Positions 7,093-14,580 of a stretch of 17,548 nt of DNA are shown piece after piece. The stretch is from Nitrososphaerota archaeon (lineage in GTDB: Archaea; Thermoproteota; Bathyarchaeia; Bathyarchaeales; Bathycorpusculaceae). How positions within the stretch are numbered: the stretch's first letter is position 1; each line of letters opens with the position of its first letter. The stretch spans positions 1 through 17,548 of the forward strand of contig JAITBW010000110.1 of NCBI GenBank assembly GCA_031283385.1, in the 5' to 3' direction. Below the pieces are notes generated by a model that saw only the letters and a program-made list of their open reading frames with translations, did no database searches and was not told the DNA's origin. The position numbers and the translations under genes were made by a program.

Positions 7093-8055
7093 TTAGGAAA
7101 AAAGATTTGGGTATAAACAAGCTGCTATCGTTTGAACTTGTTCTGCAACTCTTATACCCGGCTGATTAAACAGGGCTCCATCAATAATGTAAATCTGGTC
7201 ATTTTTTACTGCACTAATTGTACTCCAGCCTGGTCTAGCTTTAACTGTGTCAACACTTCCATACGATGGTGCTCCTCCCATATCTGTTGGCAATAATATA
7301 ACGTCAGGGTTATCTGTTATGATAACTTCTAAACTGGTAATTGGGTACTCTTCAGAGACAGTACTAAACAAGTTAACTCCCCCTGCCATTGTTATAACGT
7401 CATTTTGCCAAGAGTCCACACCTACAGTCATAAAACCGGCGTTGGAGAGCCAAATTTCAAAATATACAGTTGGTTTTGCAGCAATATTTGCAGCATTTAT
7501 TGTAGCTACTACATTGTTAATTTGGCTAGTTAGACTGTTTACTAACGTATCTGCCTTCTTTTCTGCGCCAGTTGCTTTTCCAATTAGCTTTATAGTTTGA
7601 TAAATATCGTTGATGTCTTTTGGACCTACAACTATAACATTTAATCCAAGATTTCTCATGTTAGGAATCATGGCATCATTGATATCTGTTGTAAATATGA
7701 CATCAGGTTGTAGAGAGAGAATAATTTCTAAACTTGGTGTTGAAAATCCGCCGACACTTGTCATGTTGCCTGCTGCAAACCATGCCGAAAAATTATAAGG
7801 TGCATCATCATATGTTGTTAAACCGACAATTTTATCGCCTACGCCAATTTCGAAAAGAATAGGCGTAACACTTGGAGCTATGGATATTATCCTGTTAGGC
7901 GTAGACTCTAATGTGGTCTTATACCCCTGACTGTCAATTATAGTTATACCCTCTTTGGCTTGTTGAGAGCTTCTATTTGGATAAATAACGATAAAGGCTG
8001 ATGTAGCGATAATTACCATTAAAACAAGTGCTATTATAACTTTGATCTTACCCAA
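7093..8055 (-). CDS. btuF: Corrinoid ABC transporter substrate-binding protein
   Basis: A 320-residue extracytoplasmic binding protein of the BtuF/FepB class. Residues about 4-25 form one hydrophobic segment (KVIIALVLMVIIATSAFIVI) with no lipobox cysteine, so it is probably held in the membrane by an uncleaved anchor. The rest is a two-lobed periplasmic-binding domain: RIISIAPSVTPILFEIGVGD (about 54-73), GGFSTPSLEIILSLQPDVIF, and IIDGALFNQPGIRVAEQVQT near the end. The start is TTG at 8055, supported by AGGAG about eleven bases upstream; there is no nearby ATG until residue 13. It is the first gene of btuFCD and diverges from cbiZ. Substrate is inferred from that neighbour; iron-siderophore binding is the alternative. 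Confidence 0.87.
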   Translation of the reverse strand: MGKIKVIIALVLMVIIATSAFIVIYPNRSSQQAKEGITIIDSQGYKTTLESTPNRIISIAPSVTPILFEIGVGDKIVGLTTYDDAPYNFSAWFAAGNMTSVGGFSTPSLEIILSLQPDVIFTTDINDAMIPNMRNLGLNVIVVGPKDINDIYQTIKLIGKATGAEKKADTLVNSLTSQINNVVATINAANIAAKPTVYFEIWLSNAGFMTVGVDSWQNDVITMAGGVNLFSTVSEEYPITSLEVIITDNPDVILLPTDMGGAPSYGSVDTVKARPGWSTISAVKNDQIYIIDGALFNQPGIRVAEQVQTIAACLYPNLFS

Positions 8056-8110
8056 GCTTTTCTTTACTCCTTCTACTCAATATTGTAGTTACTGCTTCCC
8101 TTGTGTTTTC

Positions 8111-8139
8111 GTTAATCACACTTATTAACTTTAATTAAC
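8111..8139. promoter_or_regulatory. GTTAAT/ATTAAC repeats in the btuF-cbiZ intergenic region
   Basis: GTTAAT (8111-8116) and ATTAAC (8124-8129) form an inverted repeat with a 7-base spacer. A second ATTAAC follows at 8134-8139, ten bases after the first, so on the same helix face. The site is about 56 bases before the btuF start in a 245-base divergent intergenic region. It could be an operator, but AT-rich DNA makes chance matches likely. Confidence 0.3.
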
Positions 8140-8250
8140 TAAAATTGAATAGAAAGCGAATAACTTTACAGCAAACAAACATTTCTCTATAAAGACACCA
8201 TTAAAAAAGCTTAACAAAAAATAATAATCAGCAAAAGCCTTTAGGCAGAC

Positions 8251-8258
8251 TTTTTATA
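8251..8258 (+). promoter_or_regulatory. Candidate TATA box of cbiZ
   Basis: TTTTTATA lies about 45 bases before the cbiZ ATG. Transcription would start near 8280, leaving room for the AGAAGG ribosome site at 8286-8291. Confidence 0.45.
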
Positions 8259-8300
8259 GAAAATAACAACAAACAGTTAGTCATAAGAAGGCTATAGCAG

Positions 8301-9089
8301 ATGAAAAGTGATCCGGTAGCATTTAAAGAAAAAAAGATATCTATAAAAGAATTAGACCATGTAGATGCAAAAATTGTGTATCATACATGTCAAGGTATTG
8401 ATACAAACACTTTACTTGTTGCTTTTCACGAGAAAAGGCATGTGCTCTCAACAGTGGATGGCTTTCGAAAAGTCAGCTATGCAGGTAACAGCTATATTCC
8501 ACCTGAACTTGAAAAACTTGTTATGACCCTAAAAGGCTACAAAAGATATGAAAAGCAATTACCCCAATCACTTGGAATAAAACCCGGTCAGATCACTTTT
8601 ATGAGTACAGGTGTAAACATGGATGACCTTGCTATATCTCAGGAAACATATAAACATCTAAAAGTCTGCTGCATAGCCACTGCAGGTGCTAAACATAACG
8701 CTTTGCGTATGGGAACAGACACGGGTGACTGGGTAGAGGCAAAAACAAACTTTGAATTATCAACAGGTACGATAAACACTCTTCTTTTAACAAATACAGC
8801 TCTAACCACAGGTGCTATGGCTAGAGCAATAATGACTGCGACAGAAGCAAAAACGGCGGCTCTACAGGATCTCAACTATATGAGTACATCTACTCCGCAA
8901 GTGCAAGCAACAGGCACAGGAACAGATACCATGATAATAGTCTCAGGTATCGACCAGCAAAACACAATACATTACACAGGTGGTCATACAAAAATGGGTG
9001 AATTAATAGCTAAAGCAACAAAAACTGCCGTAATACAAGGACTAAAAAATTTTGAAAAAACTTCGCTGCTCGCCAAAAACAAGTTTTAA
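8301..9089 (+). CDS. cbiZ: Adenosylcobinamide amidohydrolase
   Basis: A 262-residue soluble protein of the CbiZ family (COG1865). Members cleave the aminopropanol arm from adenosylcobinamide, or from pseudo-cobamides, to give adenosylcobyric acid, which re-enters cobamide synthesis. Family signatures are visible: FMSTGVNMDDLAI (about 95-107), CCIATAGAKHNALRMG (about 124-139), STGTINTLLLTNTALTTGAM (about 154-173), and RAIMTATEAKTAALQDL, which is highly typical. TGTGTDTMIIV and YTGGHTKMGELI follow near the C-terminus. Length is ordinary. The ATG at 8301 has AGAAGG ten bases upstream. It diverges from btuFCD, the classic archaeal pairing of corrinoid import with salvage. A T6 run (9107-9112) follows the stop. 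Confidence 0.92.
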   Translation: MKSDPVAFKEKKISIKELDHVDAKIVYHTCQGIDTNTLLVAFHEKRHVLSTVDGFRKVSYAGNSYIPPELEKLVMTLKGYKRYEKQLPQSLGIKPGQITFMSTGVNMDDLAISQETYKHLKVCCIATAGAKHNALRMGTDTGDWVEAKTNFELSTGTINTLLLTNTALTTGAMARAIMTATEAKTAALQDLNYMSTSTPQVQATGTGTDTMIIVSGIDQQNTIHYTGGHTKMGELIAKATKTAVIQGLKNFEKTSLLAKNKF

Positions 9090-9106
9090 GTATATGTAAA
9101 AACCCG

Positions 9107-9112
9107 TTTTTT
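9107..9112 (+). terminator. Candidate T-run terminator of cbiZ
   Basis: Six T about 18 bases after the cbiZ stop, preceded by AAAAACCCG, which can pair weakly with the T run. This would be typical for an archaeal terminator. Confidence 0.3.
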
Positions 9113-9226
9113 AATGGTACAAATCGTTGGATGTAGGTTATTGAACTATATTGTTGCATATTGAAAGTTTTGTTTGGTTGGTATTTGGTGTATTATTTGT
9201 GTTTTTTTGTCTTTTTGGTGTTAAAA

Positions 9227-9236
9227 CTTTAAATAA
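9227..9236 (+). promoter_or_regulatory. Candidate TATA box of the NapH-like gene
   Basis: CTTTAAATAA predicts transcription from about 9255-9258. This is downstream of the TTG at 9248 and about 18 bases before the ATG at 9275, so it supports the shorter start. Confidence 0.4.
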
Positions 9237-9274
9237 AAAAGAGTGTATTGTTGTTTGTTTTTGGTGTTAATGGT

Positions 9275-10264
9275 ATGGATGGAGAATTACTTGGTGCCAT
9301 ACTTAGGTTGATTGTGTTAATAGGGCTTGGTGTAGTGGGTGTTCTTTCTGTTGTGATTTGGAAGAGAAATCGTGCTATGCGTGTGACTTTTTTGAGGTTT
9401 GTAATTCAGGCGGTTGGTTTTGCTGCGTTGTATTTTCTGTTTTCTATAACGGCAATACCTATGTTGTATATACTTTTAGCTTGGTTTGTGTTTACCTTGT
9501 TTTTAGGTAGGTTCTTTTGTGGTTGGATATGTCCATTTGCTTTACTTATGGATATAGAAAGTGTCCTGCGAAGAGTTTTAAAAATTCGTTATCGCCTTCT
9601 TTCTGATAAACTTAACATGGCTCTTCATAAGGGTAGATATGTAATTTTGGCTGTTTTTCTGTTTTTGCCAATTTTGTTATGGTTACTAGATCCTCCTATG
9701 AATACTGAGGTTGCTCTAATAATGTTCAAATTGTTTGCGGGGCCTTTTCGTCCTTATAGCCTTATATTGGATCCAATTGTGCCCTTTATTGTGCCTTGGA
9801 CTGGTCAGATAGTTATAGGTAGTTTTGACTTTAGTTACCCCTATGTGGGTCAAATTACAACGTTTATTCCAGCTACTATAGGACAAATTGTTGCTGTTGC
9901 ATTTGTAGCTGTTACTTTAATTGGCTCATTTTTTGTTAGGCGTGTTTGGTGTCGTTTTTGTCCTGCAGGTGCTTCTATGTCTGCTCTTAATAGATTTAAA
10001 GCGTTTAAGGGGTTGCCGTTGTTGCATATTGAGAAGGATGAGCAGAAGTGTACTAAGTGTGGTGTTTGTAAACGTGTTTGTCCTGTACAGGTTAATGATG
10101 TATATGAACAAAAGGGCGGCAAAATTGGTACCTCTCAGTGTATGCTCTGCACACGATGTGTAGAAATGTGCCCATATGAGGATGCTCTTAAAGTAAAGTT
10201 AGGCAGCAAAAAGACAGTGTTTAAATCGCGGAACTGGCTAGAACCCTCTCATAGTGATGAATAA
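9275..10264 (+). CDS. NapH/Fer4_5-like membrane iron-sulfur protein
   Basis: A 329-residue membrane protein. About five hydrophobic segments are visible, the first right after the start (LLGAILRLIVLIGLGVVGVL). Two membrane-loop cysteine motifs typical of the NapH/Fer4_5 family occur: GRFFCGWICPFAL and RRVWCRFCPAGA. After the last membrane segment comes a cytoplasmic tail with two complete [4Fe-4S] ferredoxin motifs, CTKCGVCKRVCP and CMLCTRCVEMCP. The family moves electrons between membrane quinol-like carriers and soluble redox partners. The start is put at ATG 9275 because a TATA box at 9227-9236 would place the transcript start after the TTG at 9248. It precedes the Fwd operon by about 650 bases with a T-rich stretch between, so it is probably a separate unit. 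The exact partner is unknown. Confidence 0.82.
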   Translation: MDGELLGAILRLIVLIGLGVVGVLSVVIWKRNRAMRVTFLRFVIQAVGFAALYFLFSITAIPMLYILLAWFVFTLFLGRFFCGWICPFALLMDIESVLRRVLKIRYRLLSDKLNMALHKGRYVILAVFLFLPILLWLLDPPMNTEVALIMFKLFAGPFRPYSLILDPIVPFIVPWTGQIVIGSFDFSYPYVGQITTFIPATIGQIVAVAFVAVTLIGSFFVRRVWCRFCPAGASMSALNRFKAFKGLPLLHIEKDEQKCTKCGVCKRVCPVQVNDVYEQKGGKIGTSQCMLCTRCVEMCPYEDALKVKLGSKKTVFKSRNWLEPSHSDE

Positions 10265-10304
10265 GTGCAAAAGACGCGTGTATTGTTTCTTAGGGTTGTA
10301 GCTG

Positions 10305-10318
10305 TTTTTTTGTTTTTA
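10305..10318 (+). terminator. T-rich terminator after the NapH-like gene
   Basis: T7 (10305-10311), G and T5 lie about 40 bases after the stop, with a further T7 run near 10340. Consistent with archaeal termination and with separate transcription of the next gene. Confidence 0.35.
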
Positions 10319-10415
10319 TTGCTTAATTTTAAATAATTTTTTTCCTGTTATTGTGGTGGTGTATTGTAGTGGAAATGCCAATGTGTCTACTATTGATATG
10401 TAACGCAAAGGGTTA

Positions 10416-10428
10416 TTATGCATAAAAG
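10416..10428 (+). promoter_or_regulatory. Candidate TATA box of the DUF4177 gene
   Basis: TTATGCATAAAAG lies about 28-40 bases before the ATG at 10456. It predicts a start near 10447 and a very short leader. Confidence 0.3.
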
Positions 10429-10455
10429 TAGTTTTAACTGAAAAAGGCGATATTA

Positions 10456-10656
10456 ATGTTTGAGTACAAAAGTGAAGTTTTGATAACAACCGTCAAATGG
10501 ATTAATGATAGGACTAACGAGACGGATATAGCGCGTCTTGATGAATTGATTAACAAACGAACCGAAGAGGGTTGGGAATTTGTCACATATTCTTACATGG
10601 CAAATACTGGCGGTATGCGCAGTGCTATATTAATTACCTTTAGAAAAGAAAAATAG
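10456..10656 (+). CDS. Small DUF4177-type protein
   Basis: A 66-residue protein that fits the DUF4177 pattern. It opens with MFEYKSEVLIT, has a middle helix (ARLDELINKRTEEGWEFVTY) with the family's EGWE turn, and ends in a short strand (SAILITFRKEK). No signal peptide, membrane segment or catalytic motif is seen. The family has no established function. AAAGGCG sits 7 bases before the ATG. It lies alone between the NapH-like gene and the Fwd operon and seems to have its own promoter; a role linked to either neighbour is only a guess. Confidence 0.7.
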   Translation: MFEYKSEVLITTVKWINDRTNETDIARLDELINKRTEEGWEFVTYSYMANTGGMRSAILITFRKEK

Positions 10657-10693
10657 TCCGATTTAGCCCAGACCGCACATAAATGAGGTTACT

Positions 10694-10725
10694 CTATATA
10701 TTCCCATATAGTGTGGGCTATATAT
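10694..10725. promoter_or_regulatory. Imperfect inverted repeat after the DUF4177 gene
   Basis: TATATA-TT-CCCA (10695-10706) faces TGGG-C-TATATAT (10714-10725) around the centre TATAGTG. The arms pair apart from a bulge next to the CCCA/TGGG core. It sits about 40 bases after the DUF4177 stop and could be a terminator stem or a protein site. Confidence 0.25.
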
Positions 10726-10833
10726 CCAACAGTCTTCTTTAGTTTGTTCACTTATAAATTATATTTCTCTCCATAATTTTTGATTAACTTTTTGATTGGT
10801 TTTTTTGGAAAAAGCTGAAAAAAGAGGGAAAAA

Positions 10834-10850
10834 CGGAAGATTTGCTTCCG
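10834..10850 (+). promoter_or_regulatory. Perfect hairpin just upstream of the fwd promoter
   Basis: CGGAAG-ATTTG-CTTCCG is a 6-base stem with a 5-base loop, 14 bases before the TATA box of the fwd operon. This is where the BRE element and activator sites would lie. As DNA it is a 17-base dyad that could bind a regulator. Confidence 0.3.
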
Positions 10851-10863
10851 CTACGCACTAACC

Positions 10864-10873
10864 ATATAAATAT
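10864..10873 (+). promoter_or_regulatory. Candidate TATA box of the fwd operon
   Basis: ATATAAATAT predicts transcription from about 10893-10898, directly ahead of the ribosome site GGTGGGAG (10898-10905). This excludes the TTG at 10888 and favours GTG at 10912 as the fwdD start. Confidence 0.5.
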
Positions 10874-10911
10874 AGCCTTGCATTCTATTGAGGTATGGGT
10901 GGGAGAAGCCT

Positions 10912-11313
10912 GTGGTAGAGCAAAAGTTGCGTGTAACTTTAATTACTGGTAGAACTATTGAGCAAGGTGTAGGTAAAGAGATGGGAAAGGGTTCGCCTGA
11001 GTATTTTGATAGTGCTGCTGTTTGTTTTTTGGATCCCGTTGATATTAAGCGTCTTGGTTTAAAGTCTGGTGCAAATGTTAAAGTAACTTCTCCTTATGGT
11101 TCTGTTATTGTTAAAGCTAAACGGTATACTCGTGGTACAATGTCTGGTATGGTTTTTATGCCCTGTGGGCTTTGGGCTAATTCTGTTTGTGGTTCTAACA
11201 CGGATAGTATAGGTATGCCTACTTTTAGAGGGTTTACTGTTGAAGTTGAGCCAGCTCCAGATATGCCTGTTTTGACTTTAGATGAGCTTTTAAAACAAGA
11301 GTTTGGAAAGTAA
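10912..11313 (+). CDS. fwdD: Formylmethanofuran dehydrogenase subunit D
   Basis: A 133-residue protein homologous to the molybdopterin-dinucleotide-binding C-terminal domain of Mo/W oxidoreductases. In Fwd this domain is a separate subunit closing over the FwdB active site. Visible traits are LRVTLITGRTIEQGVGKEMG near the start, AAVCFLDPVDIKRLGLKSG (about 44-62), the strand NVKVTSPYGSVIVKA, and the typical MVFMPCGLWAN segment. The start is GTG at 10912, preceded 6 bases away by the strong ribosome site GGTGGGAG; the TTG at 10888 would precede the predicted transcript. It is the first gene of fwdDBAC, 5 bases before fwdB. Confidence 0.92.
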   Translation: MVEQKLRVTLITGRTIEQGVGKEMGKGSPEYFDSAAVCFLDPVDIKRLGLKSGANVKVTSPYGSVIVKAKRYTRGTMSGMVFMPCGLWANSVCGSNTDSIGMPTFRGFTVEVEPAPDMPVLTLDELLKQEFGK

Positions 11314-11318
11314 CTGTT

Positions 11319-12860
11319 ATGACAAAAGTGTTCAACTCCGTTGTTTGTACAATCTGCGGTTGCTTATGTGATGATCTTGAAGTAACTGTGGAGAATAATG
11401 AGATTGTGAAAATGAAAAATGGATGTGCTGTCTGTGAAGCTAAAATGGTTCACGGGTATAAAAGTGAAGAGCGTATCCTTAAGCCGCATGTTCGCAAAGA
11501 TGGTAAACTTGTGCCTGTAACTATGGATGAGGCAATTCATAAGGCTGCTCAAATTCTTACGGATGCAAAGTATCCGTTGCTTTTTGGTTGGACTAGTTCT
11601 GCGAGTGAGACGCAGCATGTGGGTGTAGAGTTAGCTGAAGAGTTAGGCTCTGCGTTGGATAATTGTTGTAGTGTTTGTCATGGGCCTTCTGTTATGGCTA
11701 CTCAGGAAATTGGTATACCTACGGCTACTTTGGGTCAAATTAGGCATCGTGCGGATTTGATAGTTTATTGGGCGTGTAATCCTTGGAGTTCGCATCCTCG
11801 TCATGTTGAGAGGTATACTGCTTTTACTGATGGTCGTTTTGAGAAGAGTGAGTTTAAGGATTATGTGCAAAAATTAAAAGCAAAGTCTGGTCAGAAAAAA
11901 GTTGCCGCTGCTATTAGGCGGACTCGTGTTCGTTATCAGCCTCCTCCGCGTCCGCAGACTGCTCTAGTTGAGGCGCCTCCGCAGACGTTGGCAAAGGATG
12001 GTCGTAGGATGGTTGTTTTTGATGTTATGAAGACTATGACTGCTGAGGTTGCTGATTATTTTGTTCAGGTTGAGCCAAATAGGGATTATGAAATTTTTGG
12101 TGCGCTGCGTTGTTTAGTTAATGATCAAGAGTTAGATGTTGATACTGTTGGTGGTGTGCCTGTTGATTATTTGAAAGAGATTGCTGATGTTATGGTAAAT
12201 GCCGAGTTTGGCGCGATCTTTTTTGGTTTGGGTTTAACTCAGAGTGTTGGCAGGTTTAGAAATGTAGAGCTTGCTATTGCGTTGACGCGTGATCTTAATA
12301 GGAAAACAAAGTTTGTTGTATCTCCAATGAGGGGTCATTTTAATGTTACAGGTGCTAATACTGTTTTTGCTTGGCAGACGGGGTATCCTTTTGCGTTAGA
12401 TTTTTCGCAAGGGTATCCGCAGTATAATCCTGGCGAATTTACTGCTATTGACTTGTTAAGGCGTGGAGATAATGACGCTACGCTTGTTATATCTGCTGAT
12501 CCTGGCGCTCATTTTCCTAAAGGAGCTATGCAAAACATGGTAAAGCATCCGTTGATAACTATTAATCCTGATTGGAACGCGATTTCACGATTAGGCGATG
12601 TAGTTTTTCCAACACAGTGGTGTGGTATAGAGCAGGGTGGAACTGCTTACCGTATGGACTCAGTAGCTATAACTTTAAAGAAAGTTGTTGAAGCACCTAA
12701 AGGTGTACCTAGTGATGAGGAAATAGTTAAGCGAATTCTTGAAGAAGTCAAAGTTATTAAAGCTAACAAAGCTGAAAAAGAAGACACTGGCAAGCAAGTG
12801 TTACAAGAAACAGCGGCACCTAAAAAGAGAGGTTCAAAGACCCTTAAAAAAGAGCTATGA
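11319..12860 (+). CDS. fwdB: Formylmethanofuran dehydrogenase subunit B, Mo/W-pterin subunit
   Basis: A 513-residue catalytic subunit that reduces CO2 to formate at a Mo or W bis-pyranopterin site. The [4Fe-4S] motif is near the start: Cys10, Cys13, Cys17 in VVCTICGCLCDD and Cys36 in NGCAVC. The metal ligand is Cys120 in CSVCHGPSV, so this is a cysteine rather than a selenocysteine form. Later family motifs are FFGLGLTQSVGRFRN, VSPMRGHFNVTGANTVF, WQTGYPFALDFSQGYPQYNP, ISADPGAHFPKGAMQNM and GIEQGGTAYRMDSV. Two oddities: about 50 extra residues, lysine-, arginine- and proline-rich (177-227), where most homologues have a short GKKDR-like turn, and a basic C-terminal tail of about 35 residues. 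The gene is strongly G+T-rich up to about base 12450. It ends 17 bases before the chosen fwdA start. Confidence 0.95.
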   Translation: MTKVFNSVVCTICGCLCDDLEVTVENNEIVKMKNGCAVCEAKMVHGYKSEERILKPHVRKDGKLVPVTMDEAIHKAAQILTDAKYPLLFGWTSSASETQHVGVELAEELGSALDNCCSVCHGPSVMATQEIGIPTATLGQIRHRADLIVYWACNPWSSHPRHVERYTAFTDGRFEKSEFKDYVQKLKAKSGQKKVAAAIRRTRVRYQPPPRPQTALVEAPPQTLAKDGRRMVVFDVMKTMTAEVADYFVQVEPNRDYEIFGALRCLVNDQELDVDTVGGVPVDYLKEIADVMVNAEFGAIFFGLGLTQSVGRFRNVELAIALTRDLNRKTKFVVSPMRGHFNVTGANTVFAWQTGYPFALDFSQGYPQYNPGEFTAIDLLRRGDNDATLVISADPGAHFPKGAMQNMVKHPLITINPDWNAISRLGDVVFPTQWCGIEQGGTAYRMDSVAITLKKVVEAPKGVPSDEEIVKRILEEVKVIKANKAEKEDTGKQVLQETAAPKKRGSKTLKKEL

Positions 12861-12877
12861 TATGGAGGCTGTTTGGA

Positions 12878-14578
12878 ATGACTGAAGTTTTAATTAAGAA
12901 TGGTTTTGTTTTTGACCCCCTTAACAATATTGATGGTCAAAAAATGGATATAGCCATTAAAGATGGGAAAATAGTTAAAAAAGTTAGCAATGAACGCAAC
13001 GCCAAAGTTATTGATGCCTCAGGCTTAACCGTTATGGCCGGCGGCGTTGATATTCATAGTCATATTGCCGGCTCTGAGGTTAATCTTGGCAGGCTAATCC
13101 GTCCGGATGATCATGTTAAGGATGTTGTTAAAAAGACGGCGTTAACTCGTGGTGGTACAGGCTATTCAATTCCATCAACATATGTTACAGGTTATCGTTA
13201 TTCAAAAATGGGTTACACTACTGTTATGAATCCTTCCATGGCTGCTATGAAGGCAAGGCATGCTCATGAAGAACTAAACGATGTGCCTATGATAGATAAA
13301 GCCTCATTTACTCTACTAGGTGACTGGTGGTTTGCCCTTGAAAACATTGCAAAAGGCGACTTAGAGGAATGCGCACGGCACATAGCTTGGATGATACGCG
13401 CTACACGCAGTTATGCTATAAAAGTTGTAAACCCCGGTGGTCTTGAGTCTTGGGGCTTTGGACGCAATGTTCATAGCATTGATGATGAAGTGCCAAATTT
13501 TTGCATAACCCCAAGAGACATAATTACAGGCATGGCAAAAGTTAACACCATGCTAAACATGCCCCACACCGTTCACTTACATACCAACAATTTAGGCGTA
13601 CCCGGCAATTATAAAACAACTATAGATACCATGAACGCACTTGAAAGTGTCTACACAGGCGACAAACCTATTGGACACATAACACATATCCAATTCAGCA
13701 GCTTCGCCGGTGACAATTGGGCACACTTTAAATCTGGCGCAGAAGAAATCGCAAAATATCTAAACGCCCACAACCACTTAACTGTCGATATAGGTCAAGT
13801 TACCTTCGCAGATACTACAACAATGACTGCCGACGGCCCATTCGAATTCGCCCTATACGAGTTAGGTGGTCATAATAAATGGGTAAATAGCGATGTTGAA
13901 ACGGAATCCAGCGGCGGCATAATACCTTTCCACTTCAAAAGAAAAAACGCTGTAAACGCCATACAATGGTCCATAGGTTTAGAATTATCCCTACTAATCA
14001 AAGACCCCTGGAAATGGTTCATGACAACAGACCACCCAAACGGCGGGCCATTCTTCCACTACCCAAGAGTTTTCGCTTGGCTATACAGCAGCAAAGCACG
14101 AGAGGCAACATTGAAAAACTGCAACAAAAAAGCCCAAAAGAAAAGCCTACTGCCCTCAATAGACCGCGAATACACCTTATACGAATTAGCCATTATTACC
14201 CGTGCAGGAACAGCTAAAGCTTTAGGACTTAAAAACAAAGGTCACCTAGGCATAGGTGCTGACGCAGACGTCTCAATTTACAACATAAACCCCGAAACCA
14301 CGGATATTGCTAAGTCATATAAGCCTGTGCGAAAAGCCTTCGGCAACGCCGCATACACTATAAAAGACGGCGAAATTGTTGTAAAGGACGCAGAAATTGT
14401 TGCCACCCCCTCCGGTAGAACAATGTGGCTTGATGTGCAAACAAAAGAGCCTTGCAGAATAGATGATAAAATAAAAAGTAAATTCAAAGACTACTGGACT
14501 ATTGAATTTGATAATTACCCAGTTACAGATCATTACCTTAAAGTTCCAGAAAAAATAGCGATAAAGGCAAGTGTATAA
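12878..14578 (+). CDS. fwdA: Formylmethanofuran dehydrogenase subunit A, amidohydrolase
   Basis: A 566-residue metal-dependent amidohydrolase. In the known Fwd structure this subunit joins formate, delivered by a tunnel from FwdB, to methanofuran. Zinc-site landmarks are visible: GGVDIHSHIAG (His60 and His62 from this start), AIKVVNPGG with Lys182 as the likely carboxylated lysine, HTVHLHTNNLG, IGHITHIQFSS and FMTTDHPNGGPFFHYP. ATG at 12878 is chosen because GGAGG lies about 11 bases upstream; an ATG at 12857 overlaps the fwdB stop by 4 bases but lacks a ribosome site and adds residues outside the family start (TEVLIKNGFVFDP). The first half is near neutral in base skew and the second half is strikingly A+C-rich on the coding strand, unlike fwdB. 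fwdC starts 2 bases after the stop. Confidence 0.95.
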   Translation: MTEVLIKNGFVFDPLNNIDGQKMDIAIKDGKIVKKVSNERNAKVIDASGLTVMAGGVDIHSHIAGSEVNLGRLIRPDDHVKDVVKKTALTRGGTGYSIPSTYVTGYRYSKMGYTTVMNPSMAAMKARHAHEELNDVPMIDKASFTLLGDWWFALENIAKGDLEECARHIAWMIRATRSYAIKVVNPGGLESWGFGRNVHSIDDEVPNFCITPRDIITGMAKVNTMLNMPHTVHLHTNNLGVPGNYKTTIDTMNALESVYTGDKPIGHITHIQFSSFAGDNWAHFKSGAEEIAKYLNAHNHLTVDIGQVTFADTTTMTADGPFEFALYELGGHNKWVNSDVETESSGGIIPFHFKRKNAVNAIQWSIGLELSLLIKDPWKWFMTTDHPNGGPFFHYPRVFAWLYSSKAREATLKNCNKKAQKKSLLPSIDREYTLYELAIITRAGTAKALGLKNKGHLGIGADADVSIYNINPETTDIAKSYKPVRKAFGNAAYTIKDGEIVVKDAEIVATPSGRTMWLDVQTKEPCRIDDKIKSKFKDYWTIEFDNYPVTDHYLKVPEKIAIKASV

Positions 14579-14580
14579 AC

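Noticed and set aside
8056..8300. Cobalamin riboswitch before btuF or cbiZ
   Set aside because: No B12-box-like conserved core or long paired structure could be seen, and the region is AT-rich and short.
10888..10911. TTG start adding eight residues to FwdD
   Set aside because: The TATA box at 10864-10873 puts the transcript start after or at this codon, and a strong ribosome site points to GTG at 10912.
11676..11681. Selenocysteine in the FwdB active site
   Set aside because: The codon at the metal-ligand position is TGT and there is no in-frame TGA.
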